The notes under the pieces were generated by a model, which saw only the letters and a list, made by a program, of their open reading frames with translations, had not been told where the DNA came from and made no database searches. Source: CAYMOV01 sp964392085 (GTDB lineage: Bacteria; Oederibacteriota; Muellerivitia; Muellerivitales; Muellerivitaceae). Taken from it: 13,266 nt of DNA. Position numbers and translations under genes: made by a program. Below, one piece after another: positions 1 through 6,690 of the stretch. Location of the stretch: the NCBI GenBank assembly GCA_964392085.1, contig CAYMOV010000067.1:1-13266 (forward strand), read 5' to 3'. The stretch's first letter is position 1, and the number at the start of each line of letters is the position of its first letter.

Positions 1-613
1 GGAATGCGGCTTTGGCCCGATGGACGAAGAGGGAGATCAACCGCCGGTCCTTGATGCCGGGCCGGACTTCCACGCCGCTCGCCGTGTCAACCCCGAAGGG
101 CCGCGCCGCGCGGATCGCCTTTGCAACGTTATCCGGGCGCAAGCCGCCCGCCAAAAGGATGGGCATCCTCAGCCGACCCGCCGCGCGGGCCCAGGACCAA
201 TCGAAGGATTGGCCGTTGCCACCGTGGGATTTGGGATTATATCGGTCGAGTAGGAGACCCGCAACGGGATAGGAGGCATAGCGGTCGGGTGTTTTAACGT
301 TCCTCATGCGGATCGCCTTCAAAACGGGCAGGCCCGTCGCGACACACTGGAGTGCGGTTTCATTCCCGTGCAATTGGACCAAATCGAAGCCGCATTCGCG
401 GGCGATTCTTGTCACGTGGGAAACCGGTTCATCCACGAAGACCCCAACCTTCAGGGTCCCAACGGGAATCCGTCGGGTGAGCTTCAGGGCGGCCTGGGGC
501 GTGATCTTCCGGGGACCCCGGGACATCTGGAACCCGATCGCGTCGGCTCCCGCCTCAACGCAGGCGCGGACGTCCTCGGGGCGGGTCAAACCGCATATCT
601 TCACACGAAACAC
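1..613 (-). CDS. trpF: Phosphoribosylanthranilate isomerase, 3' end cut by window edge
   Basis: This enzyme converts N-(5-phosphoribosyl)anthranilate to the carboxyphenylamino-deoxyribulose phosphate used by TrpC; it is a cytosolic TIM-barrel protein. The frame is open from a GTG at 611-613 to the edge, 204 codons, close to the usual full length of 200-210, so only the last few residues are missing. The N-terminus reads VFRVKICGLTRPEDVRAC, with the family's catalytic Cys in KICGLT. Further on are the phosphate-loop segment GGNGQSFDW, LLAGGLRPDNV, and FGVDTASGVEVRPGIKD, where the catalytic Asp is in GVD. The GTG gives the standard TrpF N-terminus but lacks a strong Shine-Dalgarno sequence; a second GTG at 602-604 would remove only three residues. 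It lies 84 nt after trpC and is the last gene of trpD-trpC-trpF in view. Identification is firm; the exact start is less so. Confidence 0.95.
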   Translation of the reverse strand, partial: MFRVKICGLTRPEDVRACVEAGADAIGFQMSRGPRKITPQAALKLTRRIPVGTLKVGVFVDEPVSHVTRIARECGFDLVQLHGNETALQCVATGLPVLKAIRMRNVKTPDRYASYPVAGLLLDRYNPKSHGGNGQSFDWSWARAAGRLRMPILLAGGLRPDNVAKAIRAARPFGVDTASGVEVRPGIKDRRLISLFVHRAKAAF

Positions 614-697
614 GTTAGACCCCCAAACAGTCCTAAGTTTTAATTTTAAGTCTTGAGTCGGCGGAAAACCCAAAATTAAAAATTCAAAACTTGAAAC
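614..697. other. AT-rich spacer with inverted repeat between trpC and trpF
   Basis: This 84-bp spacer is far richer in A and T than the surrounding GC-rich genes. TTTTAATTTT (638-647) and its complement AAAATTAAAA (672-681) form a perfect 10-bp inverted repeat around a GC-containing centre. The flanking arms continue with imperfect matches such as AAGTTTT and AAAACTT. On the minus strand the segment could fold after trpC and before trpF. It has no GC-rich stem followed by a T run, so I do not call it an intrinsic terminator. No coding signal is seen. Confidence 0.6.
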
Positions 698-1483
698 TCA
701 GTCGGTCATGGACATCAGATCCTTGGCCGCTTGGCCGGGATCCGGGCTCGTCATGAACGCCTCCCCCACCAAGACGGCCGTGGCCCCCGCCTTCCGGATA
801 AGCCGGATATCCTCGGGGGTACGGATCCCGCTCTCACTGACCACCGGCAGGTCCCTCGGACATAATTGGATCAGGTCGGCGGTTGTTTCAAGCCGGACCC
901 TGAAGTCCCGCAAATCCCGGTTGTTGATGCCCAGCAGTTTTACGCCAACGGCCAATGCGATTTCCAATTCCTTCCGGTCATGAACCTCGACCAGGACCAT
1001 CATCCCGAGGCTCCAAGCCAGGGACTGGAGGTCCCGCAATTGGGTCGATTCCAGCATCGCCACGATCAGGAGGATGGCGTCGGCGCCCGCCTCCCGGGAC
1101 TGGTAAACCTGGAGGGGATCGATCAGGAAGTCCTTGCGAAGCACGGGCAGTCCCGAGGCCTTTTGGGCCTGGGCCAGGTAGGAGAGGTGTCCCTTGAAGA
1201 ACTCCACATCCGTGAGGACCGAGAGGGCTTGGGCGCCGCCTTGGGCGTAGGACTGGGCGAGTCCCGGTAGGTCGAAGGGGTCCCGGAGGACGCCTTTGGA
1301 AGGGCTGGCCTTCTTGAGTTCGGCGATGAGGGAAAGCATGCCGGGACGGTTCACCGAGGCCAGAAAATCCTTGGGGGGCGCTTGGGCCAGGGCGCCCGAC
1401 CTCAGGCTGTCCAGGCCCCGTTCCTGGCTGAGGGCCGCCACTTCCTTCAACTTCGTCTCGGCGATGGTCTCCAGGATGTTCAT
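698..1483 (-). CDS. trpC: Indole-3-glycerol-phosphate synthase
   Basis: This enzyme closes the indole ring, turning carboxyphenylamino-deoxyribulose phosphate into indole-3-glycerol phosphate with loss of CO2. The 261-residue protein has the normal length for a single-domain TrpC. Family active-site positions can be read: AELKKASPSKG at 54-64 (Glu55, Lys57), the catalytic lysine in LRKDF (Lys117), LVEVH (Glu166), GINNRDL (Asn187/188), and VSESGI (Glu217, Ser218). The C-terminal phosphate-binding segment AVLVGEAFM (236-244) is also present. The ATG at 1481-1483 overlaps the trpD stop as ATGA, so the two genes are probably translationally coupled. TrpF is encoded separately downstream rather than fused as in Escherichia coli. 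No unusual residues were noticed. Confidence 0.97.
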   Translation of the reverse strand: MNILETIAETKLKEVAALSQERGLDSLRSGALAQAPPKDFLASVNRPGMLSLIAELKKASPSKGVLRDPFDLPGLAQSYAQGGAQALSVLTDVEFFKGHLSYLAQAQKASGLPVLRKDFLIDPLQVYQSREAGADAILLIVAMLESTQLRDLQSLAWSLGMMVLVEVHDRKELEIALAVGVKLLGINNRDLRDFRVRLETTADLIQLCPRDLPVVSESGIRTPEDIRLIRKAGATAVLVGEAFMTSPDPGQAAKDLMSMTD

Positions 1484-2496
1484 GACTGGGAAACCCGCCG
1501 GAGCTTCTCGAGGGTTTCCCGGGCCCGTCCCTGGTCGATGGATTCCGCGGCCAAAGTCGCCCCCTGCACCAGGGTTTCGGACTTACCGGTGATGTAGAAT
1601 CCCAGGGCGGCGCTCATGACCACGACTTCCCGGCGCGCGCCCTTCTCCCCGTCGAGGACCTTCTCGATGATCCTCGCGTTGACGACCGCGTCCCCGCCTT
1701 GGAGTTCCGACAAGGGGTGACGGCCGAATCCGAACATCTCGGGCGAGATCGTCAATTCCGACGTACCCGGTTTCCCCGCCACTGCCTCGTAAACCCTCGT
1801 CTCGGCGTCGCAGGACACCTCGTCCAAGCCGTCGGAGCTGTGGTAGGTGATGACACGCTCGCTCCCGGCGAGGATGAGGGCCTCCGCCATCAGCTTGGCC
1901 TTGCCGTCCTCATAAACCCCCGTGACCTGCCGCTTGACCCCGGCGGGGTTGGAGAGGGGGCCGATGATGTTGAAGAGGGTTCGGATGCCGATTTCCTTGC
2001 GGTAGGGACCCACGTTCTTCATGGCGGGGTGGTGGTGGGGCGCGAAGAGGAAGCAGATCCCGGCTTCCTTGAGGCAAAGTTCCAACACGCGGTTCGTCAC
2101 GTCGATCTTGACCCCCAGGGCCTGGAGGGCCTCCGCGCTGCCGCATTGGCTGGTGGCGGCCCGGTTGCCGTGCTTGGCCATGGGTACACCGCCCCCGGCA
2201 AGGACCAAAGCGGCCGCCGTGGAGATATTGAAGGTACCCGAGTGGTCCCCGCCGGTCCCGCAAATATCGATGGCTTCCGTGCCGCCGCCTTCGATCCGGA
2301 CCATCTTTTCCCGCATGACCTTCACGCTGGCCACAACCTCGTCGAGGGTTTCCCCCTTGGCGGCCAGGAGGGCCAGGTAGGCCCCCACTTGGGCCGGGGT
2401 TGCGGTGGCGCCCAAGACCTCGTGGAGGCAGGCGGAAGCCTCCTCGGAAGTGAGGTCCTGTTTCTTGTAAAGCTTCAGGATGGCTTCACGGATCAT
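1480..2496 (-). CDS. trpD: Anthranilate phosphoribosyltransferase
   Basis: This enzyme joins anthranilate to PRPP in the second step of tryptophan synthesis. From the chosen start it has 338 residues, typical of the family. The PRPP/Mg2+ motif is ICGTGGDHSGTFNIST (78-93). It is followed by AKHGNRAATSQCGSAEAL (107-124), a variant of the common KHGNRSVSSKSGSADVLE, and later by the DGLDEVS segment seen in TrpD proteins. The frame stays open upstream to 2622, but those 42 codons overlap the tatD end and encode a Pro/Ser-rich stretch unlike TrpD. The ATG at 2494-2496 gives MIREAILKLYKKQDLTSEEA, a standard TrpD N-terminus, and has GGGAG seven bases upstream. There is no fused TrpG glutaminase domain. 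The stop overlaps the trpC start by 4 nt. Confidence 0.96.
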   Translation of the reverse strand: MIREAILKLYKKQDLTSEEASACLHEVLGATATPAQVGAYLALLAAKGETLDEVVASVKVMREKMVRIEGGGTEAIDICGTGGDHSGTFNISTAAALVLAGGGVPMAKHGNRAATSQCGSAEALQALGVKIDVTNRVLELCLKEAGICFLFAPHHHPAMKNVGPYRKEIGIRTLFNIIGPLSNPAGVKRQVTGVYEDGKAKLMAEALILAGSERVITYHSSDGLDEVSCDAETRVYEAVAGKPGTSELTISPEMFGFGRHPLSELQGGDAVVNARIIEKVLDGEKGARREVVVMSAALGFYITGKSETLVQGATLAAESIDQGRARETLEKLRRVSQS

Positions 2497-2524
2497 GCTA
2501 GGGCTCCCGACCGGAATGGCCCAC

Positions 2525-2530
2525 ATTGTA
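2525..2530 (-). promoter_or_regulatory. Candidate -10 box upstream of trpD
   Basis: TACAAT matches five of six bases of the TATAAT consensus and lies 28 bp before the trpD start, inside the only non-coding gap (67 bp) ahead of trpDCF. No good -35 hexamer is seen at 16-18 bp spacing; TTCCTT at 17 bp is the best available. This may be a weak or activator-dependent promoter, or chance. Confidence 0.25.
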
Positions 2531-2563
2531 AGGGGCGGGGGGTCAGAAAGGAACGCCAGTTCA

Positions 2564-3328
2564 TCAGCGGATGGAGAAGAACCGAAGGGCGTTATGGGTG
2601 GTCGCCTTGGCGGTTTCCTCAAGGGACAACCCCTTCACTTCGGCCACCTTCTCGGCGGTGAGGCGGGTGAAGGCGGGCTCGTTGCGCTTGCCCCGGTGTG
2701 GATGGGGCGTCAGGTAGGGAGCGTCGGTCTCCACCACCAAGCGGTCCAGGGGGATCAGCTGGACGGCGTCCCGGATCTCCTGGCCATTCTTGAAGGTCAC
2801 GGGGCCCGCGATGGAGAACAGGCAACCCAAGGCCATGAACTTCTCCACCAGGGCGGGCCCGGCGGAATAACAATGCATGAGGATTCTCATCCCCAGAGCC
2901 TGGTCCTTCAGGACCTTCAGGATCTCCTCATGGGCGTCCCGGTCATGGATCACGATGGGGAGTGAAAGCTCCTTGGCCAGGGCGATCGACTTGCCGAAGA
3001 GGTCATATTGCCGTTCTTTGGAGGTTTCGTAGTGGAAGTCCAGGCCGATTTCCCCGATGGCCACGGGTTTCGTGGTCCGGGCCAGCCGGGCGATCTCGGC
3101 CCATTCAGGTTCGCCGATGCGGTCGGCCTCGTTGGGGTGCGCCCCCACGGTGTGCCAAACCACCCCCGGGTGGCGGGAGGCGATGGCGGCGGCCGCCGCG
3201 GAGGTCTTCTCGTCGGTGCCGATGGTGACCATGCGGGTCACCCCGGCTTCCCGGGCGCGAACGATCACGTCGGCCTCCTCGGGCAGGAGCCGCTCGTCAT
3301 CCAGGTGGCAATGCGTGTCGATCAGCAT
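2564..3328 (-). CDS. tatD: TatD family metal-dependent DNase/hydrolase
   Basis: TatD proteins are cytosolic TIM-barrel metal-dependent hydrolases; characterised members have 3'-5' exonuclease or DNase activity, although the cellular role is often unclear. The 254-residue protein has the family's usual length and metal ligands: DTHCHLD (His6, His8), IGEIGLDFHY (Glu93), VIHDRDAHEE (His128), LMHCYSAG (His152), and VVETDAPYL (Asp202). The ATG at 3326-3328 gives MLIDTHCHLD, the normal N-terminus. A GGGGAG element lies about 12 bases upstream, a rather long spacing. The gene ends with two consecutive TGA codons (2564-2566 and 2561-2563). tatD often follows metG in bacteria; here an unknown membrane gene is interposed, 18 nt upstream of tatD. 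Confidence 0.95.
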   Translation of the reverse strand: MLIDTHCHLDDERLLPEEADVIVRAREAGVTRMVTIGTDEKTSAAAAAIASRHPGVVWHTVGAHPNEADRIGEPEWAEIARLARTTKPVAIGEIGLDFHYETSKERQYDLFGKSIALAKELSLPIVIHDRDAHEEILKVLKDQALGMRILMHCYSAGPALVEKFMALGCLFSIAGPVTFKNGQEIRDAVQLIPLDRLVVETDAPYLTPHPHRGKRNEPAFTRLTAEKVAEVKGLSLEETAKATTHNALRFFSIR

Positions 3329-3346
3329 GGAACTGTCTATCTCCCC

Positions 3347-3985
3347 TTAGCGTCCAAAGACCGCCGCCAGAATGAAACCTAACCAAGTCAAAAGCGGCAA
3401 GACAAACGCGGCAACCTCCGATTGGGACGGTGGGTTATGGGCGCCGTACGAAACAGGCCCCAAGTCGAAATGAAACGCGACGAACGCCAAAATCCCCAAC
3501 CCGGAGTAAATCACGGTCATCTCGAACCGACGGACAGCCCGTTCGCCCTTTTCGCGCTCATCCAACAACCGGGTCGGCCACCAGACGGTTCCGAGCCGGA
3601 CTAGATCGTTGGCAACCATCCACCCCCAACACCCTTGGAACATCCAGACAAGATTAAGAGCCATCCATAACCAGAACCCAAAACTTCTTCGCAATAACGC
3701 AATCATCAAAACGAGCGACACCTGAACCGCTATGAGCGACTCCTTTTCCCCCCATCTAAAATATATCGCCACTGTGGATAAAACCACCAGGACGGAGCAC
3801 CCCATCAAATCGACGATCCTCCGGTTCGCCAGGCCCTTTTCCCAATGGCTTTTACCAAATACCAGGGGGCTGACGAAATACACCAGCAACGGAAAGCCGT
3901 TGAACGTCAAAACCAACCACCATAAGCCCCACTGCATCAACATATAAGTCATCATAAACCAAATAATCCAACGAACCTCGAGCAT
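3347..3985 (-). CDS. Unknown integral membrane protein
   Basis: I do not recognise this 212-residue protein. It is strongly hydrophobic and Trp-rich, with about seven likely membrane segments: residues 5-27, 30-46, 58-77, 84-100, 103-125, 154-172 and 187-210. A charged stretch, LLDEREKGERAVRRFE, lies near 140-155 before the sixth segment. No catalytic motif or signal-peptidase site stands out. The ATG at 3983-3985 has a good ribosome site, GAGGGG, close upstream, and the end is a clean TAA, so the gene looks real. It sits between metG (30 nt upstream) and tatD (18 nt downstream), which often neighbour one another directly. Its base composition is visibly lower in GC, and its codons more A/T-ending, than those of either neighbour; this is consistent with later insertion or transfer. 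Function unknown. Confidence 0.8.
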   Translation of the reverse strand: MLEVRWIIWFMMTYMLMQWGLWWLVLTFNGFPLLVYFVSPLVFGKSHWEKGLANRRIVDLMGCSVLVVLSTVAIYFRWGEKESLIAVQVSLVLMIALLRRSFGFWLWMALNLVWMFQGCWGWMVANDLVRLGTVWWPTRLLDEREKGERAVRRFEMTVIYSGLGILAFVAFHFDLGPVSYGAHNPPSQSEVAAFVLPLLTWLGFILAAVFGR

Positions 3986-4015
3986 GATCCCCTCGATGAT
4001 GTTTAAACCAAACCG

Positions 4016-5569
4016 TTATTTCACCTTTTCGATTCTCGGGAACAATGGCAGGCCTTTGGCGGTCTTCTGGCCGGCCGGGATCAAGCCCCACTTCTCGGTG
4101 TCGGTCAGGGGATGGGTGTGAACATCATCCGAGAAGCCCAGTTGGGCCCAAAGCGCCGAGGCGGTGAAGGGCATGAAGGGAGCCAGGGAGATGGCGGTCA
4201 CCCGGAGGGATTCCATCAGCGAGTACATGATGGTGTCGAGTTGGGCCTGGTCGCCCGCCTTGGCGACCTTCCAGGGGGCCGACTCCTCCACGTACTTGTT
4301 GGCGCGCTTCACCAGGTCCCAGGCGGCCCCCAGCGTCGTCGGGAAATCGAAGGTCAGCATGGCCTGCCGGGCCTTGCCGGAATAGGAAGTCCCGATGGCC
4401 TTGAGCTCGGCCTCAAGGGGGCCTTCGGGCCCGCATTTCGGCACCACGGCCTGGTGGTACTTCTCCAACATGCTGAGGGACCGGTGGACGAGGTTGCCGA
4501 GGTCGTTGGCCAGGTCGCCGTTGAACCGCAGCTCGAATGAGGCGTCGGTGTAGTTGCCATCCAGCCCGAAGGGGATCTCGCGGAGCAGGTAGTACCGGAG
4601 GGCGTCGGGGCCGTACTTTTCCACCAGTTCGAAGGGGTCCACCACGTTGCCCAGGCTCTTGGACATTTTCTTGCCGTCTTTGTTGATGTATCCCGTGCCG
4701 AAAACCCGGTCCGGCAGGGGTTCCCCGGCGGCCCAGAGCATGCTGGGCCAGATGGTGGCGTGGAAACGAAGGATATCCTTGCCGATGAGGTTCACCACCT
4801 CATGCTTCTCGGTGCCCTCACCCTTCCAGAACTTCCGGTATTTCTCGCCGTTGGGCCAGTCCAGGGCCGTGATGTAGTTGAGCAGGGCGTCGAACCAGAC
4901 GTAGAGCACCACATCCTCGGGCACCGGGGCCGCGATGCCCCATTTCACCGAATTGCGGGTGATGGACACGTCGGCCAAGCCCGGCTTGACGAAGTTGTTG
5001 ATCAATTCGTTGCGGCGCGAGTCGGGCTGGACGAACTCCGGGTGCGCGGCCAGCAGGTCCTCCAGGTTCCTCTGGAAGGCCGACATCTTGAGGAAATAGT
5101 TCTGTTCCTTGATTCGCTCCACGGGGCGCCCGCAATCGGGGCATTTGGCGTCGATGACTTCGGAGTCGAGCAGGAACTTCTCGTCGGGCAGGCAGTACCA
5201 ACCCTCGTACTCGCCCTTATAGATGTACCCGGCGGCCTGGACGACCTTGAAGAACTCCACGCAAAGCCGCTTGTGGCGTTCCTGGGTGGTGCGCACGAAG
5301 TCGTTATGGGAGATGCCCAGCTTCTTCCAGGCCTCCTGGAAGCGGCTCACCACCCGGTCCGCCAGCTCGATGGGGGTGATCCCCTGTTCCTTGGCGGTCT
5401 TTTCGATCTTCTGGCCGTGCTCGTCGGTGCCGGTCAGGAAGTAAACCTCATAGCCGTCCATGCGCTTGAACCGGGCCATGGCGTCGGCGCCGACCGTGCA
5501 ATAGGCGTGGCCGATGTGGGGCACGTCGTTGACGTAGTAGATGGGGGTGGTGACGTAAAAGGTCTTCAA
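4016..5569 (-). CDS. metG: Methionyl-tRNA synthetase
   Basis: This class I aminoacyl-tRNA synthetase charges tRNA-Met in the cytosol. The 517-residue protein shows the Rossmann-fold ATP motif PHIGHAY (HIGH at 18-21), TGTDEHGQKIE (46-56), a zinc-knuckle insertion (GWYC at 123-126, CPDCG at 143-147), the catalytic KMSKS loop (301-305), and a helical anticodon-binding domain after about residue 360. It ends near residue 517, lacking the roughly 110-residue C-terminal tRNA-binding/dimerisation domain found in many longer MetG proteins. The first half-knuckle is C-L-P-D, so a common Cys ligand is Asp129. The start is TTG at 5567-5569, supported by GAGGA six bases upstream; it gives MKTFYVTTPIYYVN, the expected N-terminus. 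A good promoter lies just upstream in the holB-metG gap. Confidence 0.97.
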   Translation of the reverse strand: MKTFYVTTPIYYVNDVPHIGHAYCTVGADAMARFKRMDGYEVYFLTGTDEHGQKIEKTAKEQGITPIELADRVVSRFQEAWKKLGISHNDFVRTTQERHKRLCVEFFKVVQAAGYIYKGEYEGWYCLPDEKFLLDSEVIDAKCPDCGRPVERIKEQNYFLKMSAFQRNLEDLLAAHPEFVQPDSRRNELINNFVKPGLADVSITRNSVKWGIAAPVPEDVVLYVWFDALLNYITALDWPNGEKYRKFWKGEGTEKHEVVNLIGKDILRFHATIWPSMLWAAGEPLPDRVFGTGYINKDGKKMSKSLGNVVDPFELVEKYGPDALRYYLLREIPFGLDGNYTDASFELRFNGDLANDLGNLVHRSLSMLEKYHQAVVPKCGPEGPLEAELKAIGTSYSGKARQAMLTFDFPTTLGAAWDLVKRANKYVEESAPWKVAKAGDQAQLDTIMYSLMESLRVTAISLAPFMPFTASALWAQLGFSDDVHTHPLTDTEKWGLIPAGQKTAKGLPLFPRIEKVK

Positions 5570-5602
5570 TTCGGTTCCTCGCGCCGGGTCTTTGGGTGTC
5601 GG

Positions 5603-5631
5603 ATTATAATTGATTCAAATACGGTTGTCGT
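5603..5631 (-). promoter_or_regulatory. Probable sigma-70 type promoter for metG
   Basis: On the minus strand, ACGACA (5626-5631, four of six matches to TTGACA) is followed by 17 bp and a perfect TATAAT (5603-5608). The element fills the short AT-rich gap between the holB stop (5632) and the metG start (5569). It would place the transcription start near 5596, leaving a leader of about 25-30 nt with the GAGGA ribosome site. It is the best promoter match seen in the window and would let metG and downstream genes be expressed independently of tmk-holB. Confidence 0.6.
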
Positions 5632-6690
5632 TCAGGGACGGAGCGCCGACTCCACCCAGGAAACCTGGGGTTTAGGGCCGGTCTTCAGGGTTTCCCGGGC
5701 CTCCAGGAAGAAGTGGTCCAGCACCATCCGCGAGTTCAGGTGGGTGGGCAAAAGGTCAAGGTGCCTCCGGAGGGCCTCCCGGACCCAGGAGGGATCCGCG
5801 CCGCCCATCCCCTCGGGCATGGGCTCCTCCCCCTTGCAACGGAGGTCCCAGAGCGCCAAGCCGGCCCGCAGGGCTTCCTCGGCCACCCGGGCCTTGCGCT
5901 GGGAGGCCGTCAGGTCCTCGTCGTCCCAGAACCCCGGGTCCATCCTCTCGTACTCGTCCACCAAACGGAGCCAAGCCTCGTCGCCCCCGGCGAGGCCGCG
6001 GTCGAAGTCCTTCCCGGCCTTCTCGAGGAATTCCCTCCATTCCTTGTCCGCGTACCGGAAGGCCCGGGTCAGGTTGCCCCCCGAGGCGCGGGACGCCCAC
6101 TTGGCCGTGGCGGCGTCGATGCCGCCGGACCTCAGGATGCCCTCCGCCACGGCCGGGGCCAGGGAATGGAACCGGACGATCCGGCAACGGGATTGGATGG
6201 TGGTCAAGAGCAGGCCCGGTTGGTCGGTCACGAGGATGATCAGCACCCGGGACGGCGGCTCTTCCAGGGTCTTGAGGAACTTGTCCTGGGCGCTCACGTT
6301 CATCTTGTGGGCGTTGGGGACGATCGCGATCTTCAGGGGCGCGTTCAGGGGGGCCAGGTTCAGCTTTTCCACCACGGCGGAAATGACGCCCCCGGTCACT
6401 TCATCGCTCTTGCGCTTATCCTCCTCCTCGGGCCAGAAGAAACCTTTCTGGACCCAAAGCAGGTCGGGATGGGTCTTGGATCCCACCTGGCGGCAATCGG
6501 GGCACCCGGGGCAGCCGGGACCGTTCTTGCAGAAGAGGGACCGGGCCAGGGCCAGGGCGTGGGTTTTCTTGCCGGATCCCTCGGCCCCGCTGAACAGCAG
6601 GCTGGGGACCCGGACGCCCTTGAGGAAGCCGGAGAGGAATGCCGCGGCCTCAGGTTGGGTCTTCAGTTCGGTCAAAAAAGGGTTGGTCAC
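5632..6690 (-). CDS. holB: DNA polymerase III clamp-loader subunit delta'
   Basis: Delta' is a structural AAA+ subunit of the clamp loader that places the beta clamp on DNA. The 352-residue protein shows a P-loop, GAEGSGKKT (35-43), a four-Cys zinc module (Cys54, Cys60, Cys63, Cys66), HPDLLWV (74-80), the AAA+ segment KIAIVPNAHKMN (120-131), FLKTLEEPP (138-146), and the SRC sensor motif (167-169). This P-loop is intact, whereas many delta' proteins have a degenerate one, so DnaX-like ATP binding cannot be excluded. The length, the context near tmk and the absence of a long DnaX C-terminal domain favour HolB. The start is GTG at 6688-6690 with CGGAG upstream, overlapping the preceding gene's stop as GTGA. 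tmk and holB are commonly close; here one gene separates them. Confidence 0.93.
   Translation of the reverse strand: MTNPFLTELKTQPEAAAFLSGFLKGVRVPSLLFSGAEGSGKKTHALALARSLFCKNGPGCPGCPDCRQVGSKTHPDLLWVQKGFFWPEEEDKRKSDEVTGGVISAVVEKLNLAPLNAPLKIAIVPNAHKMNVSAQDKFLKTLEEPPSRVLIILVTDQPGLLLTTIQSRCRIVRFHSLAPAVAEGILRSGGIDAATAKWASRASGGNLTRAFRYADKEWREFLEKAGKDFDRGLAGGDEAWLRLVDEYERMDPGFWDDEDLTASQRKARVAEEALRAGLALWDLRCKGEEPMPEGMGGADPSWVREALRRHLDLLPTHLNSRMVLDHFFLEARETLKTGPKPQVSWVESALRP

Noticed and set aside
2497..2622. Longer TrpD with a 42-residue N-terminal extension
   Set aside because: It overlaps the 3' end of tatD and is Pro/Ser-rich and unlike TrpD; the internal ATG has GGGAG at good spacing.
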